Origin: Candidatus Puniceispirillum sp.
GTDB lineage: Bacteria; Pseudomonadota; Alphaproteobacteria; Puniceispirillales; Puniceispirillaceae
Reading direction: 5' to 3'
Assembly (NCBI GenBank): GCA_018668795.1
Contig: JABJBD010000150.1
Location: forward strand, 1-24,335
Length of the DNA stretch: 24,335 nt
The notes under the pieces were generated by a model. That model searched no databases. It was not told the DNA's origin and saw nothing but the letters and a program-made list of their open reading frames with translations. Of this stretch, positions 7,195 through 15,615 are shown piece after piece. The first letter of the stretch is position 1; each line of letters begins with the position of its first letter. The translations under genes were made by a program, and so were the position numbers.

Positions 7195-8229
7195 ATGTGG
7201 CAAGATAGTTTTCATAAGCCCGTTATTGTGCTTGCGCTATTTGCCTTCGGGATGACCATCATTCCGATAAATGATGCACTTATAAAGCTAATGAGTGCAT
7301 ATCTATCGCTTGGCCAAATCATGTTTGTGCGGGCGATATTTTCAATTATCATTGTGATGCTTTTCAGCCGTGGCATATCCAAAATGTTCACATTGCCAGC
7401 ACAGGTGTTTTGGCTGTTTGTTGGTCGTGGCATGTGCATTGTGGTAGCTATGATTAGCTTTTTTGCCGCGCTTGGTAGTTTGCCCCTAGCCATAGCCATT
7501 TCGATCTTTTTTGTATCCCCTCTTTTTATCACGCTGCTTTCGGTGCCATTTCTTGGTGAAACCATAGGTATTCATCGTGCCATTGCTGTTTTGATTGGGC
7601 TTGTGGGTATGATCGTTATTATTCAGCCCGGTGGGGATGAGTTTCGACCAGAAACATTATTGGTTGTGCTGTCAGCCTTTAGTTATGCGATGTGCCAGAT
7701 ATGGACGCGGCGTCTAAGCGGGATGGGTGATCTGGCCACAATGGTATCAGTTCAGCAAATTTGTTATCTGGTTGTCGGCGGCTTGCTTGACATAATGAAT
7801 ATATTTACGCAGCGCCCGGATAGTGATAACCCCACTATTGATTTTCTGCTGCGCGTTCCGGCTACAGCATCCTTGATGGATTATCTGTTCATTCTGATTT
7901 GCGGCATTTCGGTGTTACTTCTTTCTGTAACGTCAGCACATGCTTATCGTGTTCTGGAAGCGTCGGTTATTGCGCCGTTTGAATATGTGGCGATCCCGTC
8001 AGGTATTTTCTGGGGCATGTTAATTTGGGATGAATGGCCTGAAACAAGCGCATGGATCGGCATGTTTTTGATTCTGGTTGGTGGCCTATATATGGTGTTT
8101 AGGGAAAGAGCGCGTGATGTTGATGTGACGTTATCTTCACCTATGCCCGCCGCAGCGGCGGCATCGCAGAATTTCGATTTTGATGAAGAAGATACCGATG
8201 GCATCAACAAAGACGATAGCGATAAATGA
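7195..8229 (+). CDS. EamA/DMT-family permease
   Basis: A 344-residue inner-membrane permease of the drug/metabolite transporter superfamily, with two EamA repeats and about ten predicted helices. The first helix spans roughly residues 10-30. The first repeat ends with FFVSPLFITLLSVPFLGE (106-122), the conserved Pro-helix-GE signature, and the second with VIAPFEYVAIPSGIFWGML. Characterised relatives export amino acids, nucleosides or other metabolites; the substrate here is unknown. The last 35 residues form a polar, acid-rich cytoplasmic tail with an alanine run, longer than usual for the family. An AAGG eight bases before the ATG supports the start. It converges on ccmH with two bases between the stops, so the two genes must share or lack a terminator there. 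Confidence 0.92.
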   Translation: MWQDSFHKPVIVLALFAFGMTIIPINDALIKLMSAYLSLGQIMFVRAIFSIIIVMLFSRGISKMFTLPAQVFWLFVGRGMCIVVAMISFFAALGSLPLAIAISIFFVSPLFITLLSVPFLGETIGIHRAIAVLIGLVGMIVIIQPGGDEFRPETLLVVLSAFSYAMCQIWTRRLSGMGDLATMVSVQQICYLVVGGLLDIMNIFTQRPDSDNPTIDFLLRVPATASLMDYLFILICGISVLLLSVTSAHAYRVLEASVIAPFEYVAIPSGIFWGMLIWDEWPETSAWIGMFLILVGGLYMVFRERARDVDVTLSSPMPAAAAASQNFDFDEEDTDGINKDDSDK

Positions 8230-8231
8230 TG

Positions 8232-9320
8232 TCACATTTCCGCTTGAATAGCGGCAATCTGCGCTTTTAGCATTGGTAAAGCAGGGGCATCCTCAGGCAA
8301 GCTTTCAAGAAGTTGTTGCCATACCCTAAGGGCAAGGTCTTTGCGGCCATCTTGATAGGCGGCAAGACCCGACAAAAACAATGCGCGTGCTTGCGTTGGA
8401 TCACGTTCCAGAATGGTGGCCAGACGTTCACGCACCGGTATGGTGACCTGACCTTCTGCGGCGCGCACCATAGCTTCGGCTTGCATCGCCATAAGTGGTG
8501 TCGAGTCAGGTGCCATTTTCAGGGCCATGCCCAGCGCAAATAGTTCAGTTTCAAAGTCATTCAGCAAGCTGGCCTTATCTGCCAGATCAAGCCAGCTACG
8601 TATATCATCGGGGTTGGTCTGTGTTGCCTCTTGTGCCTTTTGAAACGCCGTGATCGTGGCAGCGCGTATTTGCTTTAGGTTGGCACGTTCCGCGGCAATA
8701 TCAGTTTGCCTGGCGGCTAGAGGCTGATCTGGCAGATCCGGACGTCCAAGTATGGCATAGACACCAAGAACAAGCGCAATGGTGCCAGCGCCCATGATTA
8801 ATTTCATTGGATAAAAGCGGTCAGAAGATTTTGCGTTAGCAACGTCTAATGTCTCAGTTTTGTTTGAAATGGATATGTCCGTAACGTCAGGCTGTATCTT
8901 GCGCCGTGCTGTTATAATAATCAGCACACCGAAACCAAGGGCTATGATTGGCGCGCCCCATAAAAGCCAAGTCGAAGATGATACAGGCGGTTTAAACAAA
9001 ACAAAATCACCGTAACGTTCACGAACAAAGGCAATAATTTCATCATCACTATCGCCGATCACAAGCCGTTCACGGACAAGTTTACGTAGATCAACAGCCA
9101 GTTCGGCGTCTGAATCATCAATCGACTGGTTTTGGCATACAAGGCAGCGTAATTCGCGCCCGATATTACGCGCGCGCGCTTCCATAGCTGGATCATCCAG
9201 CTTTTCTTCGGCGGTGATCGCCATGGCCTGCTGTTGATGTGGGGTAAAATGAACAGCAATAGCGCTAATCAAAAGCACCAATGTAATAAGATACAGCCGC
9301 GTTGAAAGGAGGCGAGTCAT
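8232..9320 (-). CDS. ccmH: Cytochrome c maturation protein CcmH with fused CcmI-like TPR domain
   Basis: The 362-residue product joins two parts of the System I cytochrome c maturation pathway. Residues 1-140 are CcmH proper: a signal-anchor helix at 9-23, then the periplasmic redox motif LRCLVCQNQSI with Cys59 and Cys62, then a helix around 117-138. This domain reduces the CXXCH cysteines of apocytochrome. A further helix at about 172-190 leads to a C-terminal region rich in TPR-like helices (about 200-362), which corresponds to CcmI/CycH and holds apocytochrome c for haem attachment. The same fused arrangement is known in E. coli CcmH. It is last in the ccmEFGH operon and overlaps ccmG by four bases (9317-9320). 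Confidence 0.93.
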   Translation of the reverse strand: MTRLLSTRLYLITLVLLISAIAVHFTPHQQQAMAITAEEKLDDPAMEARARNIGRELRCLVCQNQSIDDSDAELAVDLRKLVRERLVIGDSDDEIIAFVRERYGDFVLFKPPVSSSTWLLWGAPIIALGFGVLIIITARRKIQPDVTDISISNKTETLDVANAKSSDRFYPMKLIMGAGTIALVLGVYAILGRPDLPDQPLAARQTDIAAERANLKQIRAATITAFQKAQEATQTNPDDIRSWLDLADKASLLNDFETELFALGMALKMAPDSTPLMAMQAEAMVRAAEGQVTIPVRERLATILERDPTQARALFLSGLAAYQDGRKDLALRVWQQLLESLPEDAPALPMLKAQIAAIQAEM

Positions 9321-9853
9321 AGTTTTAGGTCCTCTAGAACCTCTTCAATATCCTGTTCCAGTACCTTACGGGTGATTGGCCCTGCATGACGCAATAAAAC
9401 CGTACCGCTACTATCCAGAACAAAGGTTTCCGGTACGCCATACACCCCCCAACTGATCGCTGCCATACCATCTTTATCCACCAAAACAGCGCCAAATGGA
9501 TTGCCATATTCGGTCAGGAATTTCTGTGTGTCCTCATGACGGTCTTTATAGGCAATGCCAACAATTTTGATACGTTTGGATAAAAGCGCAAGGGCAGGTG
9601 CCTCGGCGCGGCATGGCGCGCACCATGAAGCAAAATAATTCACCAAAATGGGGTGGCCTTTAAATTGGCTAAGGTCGATTTGTTGGCTATCCAGATCAGG
9701 TAGAATGGTCGAAGGCGCTGGTTTATTAAGCAAGGCTGAGGGAAGCTGATTATCCGAACGCTGTCCGTCCAGCATACCAAATAATGCCCAGCCTGCGATC
9801 AGCGCAATCACCAAAAATCCAAATAGGGGAATGATGAAGGTTGCCCTGTTCAT
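9317..9853 (-). CDS. ccmG: Thiol:disulfide interchange protein CcmG/DsbE
   Basis: A 178-residue membrane-tethered thioredoxin. A single N-terminal helix (about 5-27) anchors a periplasmic thioredoxin domain with the active site SWCAPC (Cys78, Cys81) and the cis-proline loop in WGVYGVPETFVLD. CcmG keeps the cytochrome c haem-binding cysteines and CcmH reduced in the periplasm, drawing electrons from DsbD/CcdA. The GVPET motif and acidic active-site surroundings separate it from general TlpA thioredoxins. Length is normal for the family. It overlaps ccmF and ccmH by four bases on either side, indicating translational coupling. Confidence 0.94.
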   Translation of the reverse strand: MNRATFIIPLFGFLVIALIAGWALFGMLDGQRSDNQLPSALLNKPAPSTILPDLDSQQIDLSQFKGHPILVNYFASWCAPCRAEAPALALLSKRIKIVGIAYKDRHEDTQKFLTEYGNPFGAVLVDKDGMAAISWGVYGVPETFVLDSSGTVLLRHAGPITRKVLEQDIEEVLEDLKL

Positions 9854-11826
9854 GACGTGGTATCATTTGTTGTTTTGTGGCGACGCCCACCAACCATCGC
9901 GAGGCCGCCGCCAAAAGCCATCACAATAGCGCCAATCCAGATAAACCCGATGAAGGGATTTTGATAGATACGCAAAGTCCAGCCAATCGTTTGGTTGCCA
10001 TCGCCAAGCACAGCATAAAGATCACCTGAAAGCCGACTTCGTATCGCGGCTTCAGATGTGGTTTGCTGTTCGACAGGGAAACGCCGTATTTCTGGTGTCA
10101 AAGTACCAAGTTTCAAAGCGTTCTTGTCATGCAGACTAAGCAAGGCTGTCTGGGTGATGTAGTTAGGGCCTTCACGCGCTTCAACGCCAGCAAATTCAAC
10201 ATAGCGACCTTGCCCCATAACAGTATCAGGCAATGCTATCACGCTGTTCGCTTTTGCGCGGATGATCGTTTCACTTCTATGATAGCTATCAGCCACCGCG
10301 CCAAACAGGAATAAGGCAAAGCCAAAATGCGCCACAGTGACAGCGTGGGTGGCAACTGGCAGACCTGTAAAGCGACGCCAGCTATGAGCAACGGGGACTT
10401 TGAATAGCTGCACACGAACAGCTATGTCGGCGATTATCCCCGCAACAAGCCAGATGATTATGCCAGCCGCGGCAATTGCCGCAACGCCTGTCTGGTTTTG
10501 ACCAAAGACATAGCTAATCATGCCAACCAGCGCGGCAAGTGCCATGAAGCTGAATATACGCCTTAGCCGCCCTAATGGCTGGTTTCGCCATGCAAATAAT
10601 GGCCCTATGGCCATACCGATCGCCATCAGGGCCAGCAGGGGATTGAAAGTTGCTATGAAATATGGTGGTCCAACCGAAATTTTGCCGCCATTGGCAAGCT
10701 CGTAAGCTAGTGGATATAATGTGCCTGTCAGAACCACAACGGCAGATGAAACAAGCAAAAGATTGTTTACGATCAGCATGCCTTCGCGACTGATGATGCC
10801 AAAGTCTGCGGCACTTGTCAGTTTTGGACCGCGCCATGCAAAAAGTGCCAATGGTATGCCAATTGCCACCAGCAAGATCGCCAAAATAAATACACCACGC
10901 GACGGATCGCTGGCAAAACTATGCACGGAAACCAGAATACCAGACCGGACAATAAAAGTACCCAGAAGCGACAGTGAAAAAGCCAGTATGGCTAATAAAA
11001 CAGTCCAGCTTTTTAATGCCCCCCGACGTTCAAGCACCAGGACAGAATGAAGCAAAGCTGTGGCGACCAACCACGGCATTAACGACGCATTTTCAACCGG
11101 ATCCCAGAACCACCAGCCACCCCAGCCAAGTTCATAATAGGCCCACCAGCTTCCAAGGCCGATGCCAAGTGTTAAGGCGCACCATGCGGCCAGAATAAAG
11201 GGGCGCACCCATCGTGCCCATAAAGTATCAATATGTCCTTCGATCAATCCGGCAACGGCAAAAGCAAAGGCCAGTGATAATCCGACATAACCGATATAGA
11301 GCATTGGCGGATGCATCGCGAGGCCAGGATCCTGTAAAACCGGATTAAGGCCGCGCCCATCCAAAGGCGCGTTTGCAAGCCGCGCAAACGGATTAGATGT
11401 GAAGAGGCTAAAGGCGATAAAAGCGGTGGCTATGACGCCTTGAACGCCAAGAATGCGCGCTTTAAAGCGCGCTGGTATTGTCTTGAAACGTGCTGCCAGA
11501 ACCGCTCCAAACAGGCATAGGATTAAAATCCATAATAGCAACGAACCTTCGTGATTGCCCCATAGGCCGGATATTTTATAGATCATCGGCTTTGACGAAT
11601 GTGAATGTTCAGCGACCAGTGCGATCGAAAAGTCTGAAGTAACAAATCCGTGCATAAGAGCCAGAAAAGCGGCGAAAACAAAACCACTGGCAAAAAGCGC
11701 AATCGTGGCGGTTGCGGCAAGCATGTCAGGCTTTTGATTGATGATGCCATATGTAGGCACGAAGATTTGCAAAACCGATAATGCAAAGGCGATTATCAGA
11801 AACAGATGACCAGCTTCGGCAATCAT
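9850..11826 (-). CDS. ccmF: Cytochrome c haem lyase subunit CcmF
   Basis: A 658-residue, many-helix inner-membrane protein. The haem-handling tryptophan-rich signature WGGWWFWDPVENA lies at residues 235-247, and conserved segments LWGNHEGSLLLW (88-99) and MHPPMLYIGYVGL (171-183) carry the histidines expected of CcmF. With CcmH and CcmI it takes haem from CcmE and attaches it to apocytochrome c in the periplasm. Length and motif order match the family (about 640-670 residues). It overlaps ccmE and ccmG by four bases each. No part appears truncated. Confidence 0.96.
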   Translation of the reverse strand: MIAEAGHLFLIIAFALSVLQIFVPTYGIINQKPDMLAATATIALFASGFVFAAFLALMHGFVTSDFSIALVAEHSHSSKPMIYKISGLWGNHEGSLLLWILILCLFGAVLAARFKTIPARFKARILGVQGVIATAFIAFSLFTSNPFARLANAPLDGRGLNPVLQDPGLAMHPPMLYIGYVGLSLAFAFAVAGLIEGHIDTLWARWVRPFILAAWCALTLGIGLGSWWAYYELGWGGWWFWDPVENASLMPWLVATALLHSVLVLERRGALKSWTVLLAILAFSLSLLGTFIVRSGILVSVHSFASDPSRGVFILAILLVAIGIPLALFAWRGPKLTSAADFGIISREGMLIVNNLLLVSSAVVVLTGTLYPLAYELANGGKISVGPPYFIATFNPLLALMAIGMAIGPLFAWRNQPLGRLRRIFSFMALAALVGMISYVFGQNQTGVAAIAAAGIIIWLVAGIIADIAVRVQLFKVPVAHSWRRFTGLPVATHAVTVAHFGFALFLFGAVADSYHRSETIIRAKANSVIALPDTVMGQGRYVEFAGVEAREGPNYITQTALLSLHDKNALKLGTLTPEIRRFPVEQQTTSEAAIRSRLSGDLYAVLGDGNQTIGWTLRIYQNPFIGFIWIGAIVMAFGGGLAMVGGRRHKTTNDTTS

Positions 11827-12278
11827 TGCACACCACCCGTTTTGGCATCAGCACCTTGCCAGACGCCTTGATCTTTCAGTTTTTCAGCGACATCAGCAGG
11901 CATGTAGTTTTCGTCATGCTTTGCAAGGACATTATTTGCCATGAAAACACCATCGACAATCTGCCCTTCGGCAACAACGCCTTGACCTTCACGAAACAGG
12001 CTAGGCAACGCGTCACCATAATGAACAGCTATGTCATGTTGTCCATCAGTGACAACAAATTTTGATTTCAGACCATCAATATCGAGGCTGCCATCTTTGA
12101 CCATGCCACCAAGGCGCAATGGCTGGCCAGTTTGTAGATCAGCCGTTGCAATTTCTTCGGGTGTATAGAAAAAAACGATGTTGTCTTGCAACGCAGTTAG
12201 CGTAAGTGTGACGACAACACCAAACAGCGCGGCGTATGACGCAACAATTATCAATCTTTTGCGTTTTGGCACCATCAC
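11823..12278 (-). CDS. ccmE: Periplasmic haem chaperone CcmE
   Basis: A 151-residue haem chaperone. A short basic N-terminus (PKRKR) and one helix (about 10-29) anchor a periplasmic beta-barrel. The haem-binding signature LAKHDENY is present, with the covalently haem-binding His121 and the conserved Tyr125. CcmE accepts haem from CcmC and passes it to CcmF. It is the first gene of the visible ccmE-F-G-H operon. The usual earlier genes ccmA, ccmB, ccmC and ccmD are not upstream here and must be elsewhere in the genome. The start could be either of two adjacent ATG codons. Confidence 0.95.
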   Translation of the reverse strand: MMVPKRKRLIIVASYAALFGVVVTLTLTALQDNIVFFYTPEEIATADLQTGQPLRLGGMVKDGSLDIDGLKSKFVVTDGQHDIAVHYGDALPSLFREGQGVVAEGQIVDGVFMANNVLAKHDENYMPADVAEKLKDQGVWQGADAKTGGVQ

Positions 12279-12494
12279 TAGCCCCTATTCAATCCCGTCT
12301 CAAGAATATGCGCATTGGTATGCCTAAACTGCGGTTTTGGCAAGATATTCAACCTGTTCACTATAGCGGCATGATAACGCAGTTTATTGTTGATAGTTGA
12401 AACCTAAACTAATGCATTGTAAAACTTAAACCTTATATTACGCTTTATTATCGCTCTGAACTTGTGAACGATATGTTAGCCAAAAGGTGATTTC

Positions 12495-12884
12495 ATGCGA
12501 AAAACCCTCTTTACATCTGCATTGGCATGCACTTTTTGTCTGATCGTTTCAGGTGTCTTTTTGGGAGCACCAGTAATAGCTGGCGATGCGGCAAAAGGCG
12601 AAGCTGTTTTTAAACGCTGTAAGGCCTGTCACTATGCCGACAAGGACAAGAATAAAACTGGACCTCATCTTGTCGATGTGATTGGCCGGAAAGCTGGTTC
12701 ATTAGAAGGCTTTAAATATTCCAAGGCGATGCGTGAGTCACAAATTGTTTGGGATGAAGCGACATTAATCGCCTATTTGAAAGCCCCCAAAAAATTTCTC
12801 AAAGGTACAAAAATGGCGTTTGCTGGCCTGAAGAAAGAAGCTGATATAGAAAATGTGATCGCCTATTTGAAAAGCCCGAAATAA
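12495..12884 (+). CDS. Class I c-type cytochrome (small, soluble)
   Basis: A 129-residue exported monohaem cytochrome. An N-terminal signal sequence ends around APVIAG (about residue 29), followed by GDAAKGEAVFKRC. The haem site is CKACH at 42-46, and Met107 in KGTKMAFAG is the likely sixth ligand, as in mitochondrial-type cytochrome c and bacterial c2. An AAGG seven bases before the ATG supports the start. It is divergent from the ccm operon that would mature it and lies 53 bases upstream of an FMN-dependent hydroxyacid dehydrogenase on the same strand. It may be that enzyme's electron acceptor; this is inference from position. Confidence 0.94.
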   Translation: MRKTLFTSALACTFCLIVSGVFLGAPVIAGDAAKGEAVFKRCKACHYADKDKNKTGPHLVDVIGRKAGSLEGFKYSKAMRESQIVWDEATLIAYLKAPKKFLKGTKMAFAGLKKEADIENVIAYLKSPK

Positions 12885-12937
12885 AAGGGTAAAAGAGTGT
12901 CTTCAGTTTTGGGTGAGCTTTTGCTCCAGAGGTTTTC

Positions 12938-14089
12938 ATGGACTTGATGAATCGATATCCGCGACTAAGCGATATGCGCCCTGTCGCATCGCGCCGTATT
13001 CCTAAATTTGTTTTTGCCTATCTGGATTCAGGCACAGGGCATGACGCGGCCCGGGATAGTAATCGTGCGTATCTTGACGCGATTCAACTCACCCCGCAAT
13101 TTCTGCGTGGCCGAATTGATGCTGATATTAGCACCACATTATTTGGCAAAACATATAAGGCGCCATTCGGTGTTGCGCCGATTGGGCTTGCTTCGTTGAT
13201 CTGGCCAGGCGCAGAACAGATTTTGGGCGCGACCGCAAAGCGGAACGGGTTTCCTTATGCGCTTAGCACCGTTGCCAGTGACTCGGTTGAGCGTGTGAGT
13301 AAAGTGGCTGGCGATATGACATGGTTCCAGCTATATGCACCGCGCGACCCCAAATTGATGCAGGATCTTCTTAGGCGAGCCCGGGCATGTGGTGTCAAAA
13401 ATATTGTTCTGACAGCCGATGTGCCATCACCAAGTCGCCGTGAGCGCATGCGTATCGCCGGCGCACCACTTGGTAGCCGCGGTAATTCGAGTTTTAGCCC
13501 TCAGGTTATTTGGCAAAGCATGATGCGCCCCGAATGGGCTATCCGTACTTTGCTCAATGGGGGCGCGCGATTCCGCAATATGGAGCCATATGCCAAGAAT
13601 GATGGTGCTATGGGGATAACCAAATTTATCGGTGAACAGTTAAATGGCTCGCTTGATTGGGATTATCTGGCCGATATACGCGCCGAATGGGATGGTAAGC
13701 TCATATTAAAAGGCATTTTGCATGGTCAGGATGCGGCGCGCGCTGTGAAAATGGGTGTTGATGGGCTGGTGGTTTCAAATCATGGGGGCAGGCAACTTGA
13801 TGCAGCACCGCAACCACTTGCGCAGCTTGCTGGTATTCGTGCGGTTGTTGGCGATGATGTGCCATTGATCGTTGATAGCGGTATTCAGTCAGGCCTTGAC
13901 GTTGTTCGCGCGTTTGCAAAGGGAGCTGATTTTGTAATGATTGGCCGCGCCTTTATGTATGCGGTTGCCGCGTTGGGCAAAAAAGGCGGCGATCATGCCG
14001 CCGATATTTTGCTTGAAGAAGTCCGTGATGTTATGGCGCAGCTTGGGCTTGAAACGATTGCCGATGTTAAATCCCTAAATCTTTCCTGA
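12938..14089 (+). CDS. lldD: FMN-dependent alpha-hydroxyacid dehydrogenase (L-lactate dehydrogenase type)
   Basis: A 383-residue TIM-barrel flavoenzyme of the lactate dehydrogenase / glycolate oxidase family. Visible elements are the N-terminal FAYLDSG, PFGVAPIGLASL, the substrate tyrosine in QLYAPRD (131-137), the DVPSPSRRERMR loop, the flavin lysine in LILKGI (Lys258), and the catalytic SNHGGRQLD with His282 and Arg285. IVDSGIQSG and MIGRAF bind the FMN phosphate. It oxidises an L-2-hydroxyacid, most likely lactate, but mandelate or glycolate cannot be excluded. No signal peptide is seen. An AGAGG lies six bases before the ATG. A cytochrome c gene precedes it and a copper chaperone follows 24 bases on. 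The gene symbol is tentative. Confidence 0.9.
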   Translation: MDLMNRYPRLSDMRPVASRRIPKFVFAYLDSGTGHDAARDSNRAYLDAIQLTPQFLRGRIDADISTTLFGKTYKAPFGVAPIGLASLIWPGAEQILGATAKRNGFPYALSTVASDSVERVSKVAGDMTWFQLYAPRDPKLMQDLLRRARACGVKNIVLTADVPSPSRRERMRIAGAPLGSRGNSSFSPQVIWQSMMRPEWAIRTLLNGGARFRNMEPYAKNDGAMGITKFIGEQLNGSLDWDYLADIRAEWDGKLILKGILHGQDAARAVKMGVDGLVVSNHGGRQLDAAPQPLAQLAGIRAVVGDDVPLIVDSGIQSGLDVVRAFAKGADFVMIGRAFMYAVAALGKKGGDHAADILLEEVRDVMAQLGLETIADVKSLNLS

Positions 14090-14113
14090 ATATCCATTAT
14101 AAGAGGTCAATGA

Positions 14114-14641
14114 ATGCCTGTCCTGTCTGTCTTTTTTCTGTGGCGCCCGTTTTACAGAATCCTTGTGCTGTTTTCTATTTCGATTTTTGGCATTCAAGCC
14201 GCCAATGCAGACATGCAAACAGGTAACTTGAAAATCAGTGAGATTGAGATACGCGCGACTACTATCGGCATGTCGGCAACAGCAGGTTATCTTACGATTG
14301 CCAATCACGGGATGAGCGCTGATCGTCTTATGGGTGTGAAAGCTGATTTTGCGCAAAAATCCATGATCCATGAAATGACCAATATTGATGGCGTTGCAAA
14401 AATGCGGCATGTCATGGGCGGTGTAGAGGTGCCAGCGCATGGCAGTGTTGCGCTAAAGCCTGGGGGACTGCATCTCATGTTTACAGGTGTAAAGGGTACG
14501 CTGGAAGCAGGAAAAATGCTGTCGGTTACGCTGGTTTTTGAAAAGGCAGGGGCTCAGAAGTTGCATGTCATTGTCAAAAAGCCAGCCGATATTAGTGCCA
14601 TGTCTGGTGATGCAAAAACCAAAAAGAAACACGCGCATTAA
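14114..14641 (+). CDS. Periplasmic copper chaperone, PCu(A)C family
   Basis: A 175-residue exported protein of the PCu(A)C (DUF461) family, which delivers copper(I) to the CuA centre of cytochrome c oxidase or otherwise handles periplasmic copper. A signal sequence ends near GIQAANA (about residue 32). The copper ligands are visible as HEM (His86, Met88), Met97, and HLM (His120, Met122), close to the family's H(M)x10Mx21HxM pattern with one extra residue in the second gap. VPAHGSVALKPGGLHLM is strongly typical. The tail is basic and ends KKKHAH. It lies 24 bases after the hydroxyacid dehydrogenase, so all three genes from 12495 probably form one transcript. Confidence 0.92.
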   Translation: MPVLSVFFLWRPFYRILVLFSISIFGIQAANADMQTGNLKISEIEIRATTIGMSATAGYLTIANHGMSADRLMGVKADFAQKSMIHEMTNIDGVAKMRHVMGGVEVPAHGSVALKPGGLHLMFTGVKGTLEAGKMLSVTLVFEKAGAQKLHVIVKKPADISAMSGDAKTKKKHAH

Positions 14642-14651
14642 TTCAGGATGG

Positions 14652-15116
14652 TTAAAAAATCCCATCATCTAGTCCGGCAGCCATAGCCAAAGATAGGTCG
14701 GCGACGTCAGTGATGAATTTGGAATCCCAGTTGCCATGAAGCACCAAAGGCGGTGCAATGATTCGCCATCTTAAACCTGTGAAAATACTGTTTACCGCAT
14801 GTGTCGTTGCGGTACCATCAAGACCAGCACGAATATAAAGCCCAACTGGTTTGCCAGCGCATAGGTCGATCCAGTCATTATAACAACGATCAAACATATC
14901 CTTGGTTGCGCCAGCCATGTAACCAATATTTTCTGTTGTGCCGATGATAACGCCATCGGCCTTTACGACATCTTCGGTTTGGACATCAAACGGCGATAAA
15001 AGCCTGACCATAAGATCATCTGACGCATAGTCATTGGCGGCGTTAAACGCGGCACGCGCCAACCTAGCCGTATTGTCAGATGGCGTATGGGCGATAATCA
15101 AAAGCTGTTTTGACAT
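14652..15116 (-). CDS. Flavodoxin-like / NADPH-dependent FMN reductase family protein
   Basis: The preferred start at 15116 gives 154 residues. The frame extends upstream to 15176, but those 20 residues do not resemble the fold, which begins at MSKQLLIIAHTPS. HTPSDNTARL is the phosphate-binding loop of flavodoxin-like proteins, and GTTENIGYMAGATKDMFDRC is the flavin-contacting loop seen in NADPH-dependent FMN reductases and WrbA-like proteins. No distinct Shine-Dalgarno sequence precedes the ATG; an A/T-rich TATTATATAA lies just upstream, so a leaderless or weakly initiated message is possible. The protein is cytosolic and its partner is unknown. It converges on the copper chaperone gene with ten bases between. 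Confidence 0.82.
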   Translation of the reverse strand: MSKQLLIIAHTPSDNTARLARAAFNAANDYASDDLMVRLLSPFDVQTEDVVKADGVIIGTTENIGYMAGATKDMFDRCYNDWIDLCAGKPVGLYIRAGLDGTATTHAVNSIFTGLRWRIIAPPLVLHGNWDSKFITDVADLSLAMAAGLDDGIF

Positions 15117-15230
15117 TTTTATATAATACCCATGAAATAGCCTGATGAACAGATTTGCCATTTTGCGCTGGCACATAGCCCTACCCAGTGACTATCATGT
15201 AACCTTTATCGCATGAAAGGAAGACTATCC

Positions 15231-15545
15231 ATGGCACCGCAAGCTGAAAAATTAGATGAGAGCGCTATTCATATGGCAATGAATACGCTTGGCGACTGGC
15301 AGATAAGTGACGATGGTATTGGCCTTGAAAAATCATTCAAATTTGCCGACTTTAATGCTGCATTTGGCTTTATGACGCGGGTTGCAATGGCCGCTGAAAA
15401 GGCTGATCATCATCCTGAATGGTCGAATGTTTATAATAAAGTTCATTTAAGATGGACAACGCATTCCGAAGGTGGCATCAGCAATCTTGATGTAAAATTA
15501 GCTGAAATGTGCAACGCACTTGCCAACAGCACATCGATAAAATAG
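15231..15545 (+). CDS. phhB: Pterin-4a-carbinolamine dehydratase (PCD/DCoH)
   Basis: A 104-residue protein with the full signature of pterin-4a-carbinolamine dehydratase: KADHHPEWSNVYNKVHLRW, with His60, His61 and Pro62 as the active-site core, then TTHSEGGIS. The enzyme dehydrates 4a-hydroxytetrahydrobiopterin, recycling the cofactor of aromatic amino acid hydroxylases; in bacteria without those enzymes the family also serves molybdopterin or folate metabolism. No hydroxylase gene is in this window. The start at 15231 is chosen over the in-frame ATG at 15213 because AAAGGAAG (15216-15223) lies seven bases before it and would otherwise be inside the coding region. Confidence 0.93.
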   Translation: MAPQAEKLDESAIHMAMNTLGDWQISDDGIGLEKSFKFADFNAAFGFMTRVAMAAEKADHHPEWSNVYNKVHLRWTTHSEGGISNLDVKLAEMCNALANSTSIK

Positions 15546-15615
15546 ATACGGATAGTGCCTGTTTAGTATGAAAGCGAACAGGAAAATCTGGATCAACATA
15601 TTTGATAGGAACAGC

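Noticed and set aside
14647..14666. GATGG...CCATC hairpin between the copper chaperone and flavodoxin-like genes
   Set aside because: Five pairs around a ten-base A/T loop with no following T-run; too weak for a terminator call.
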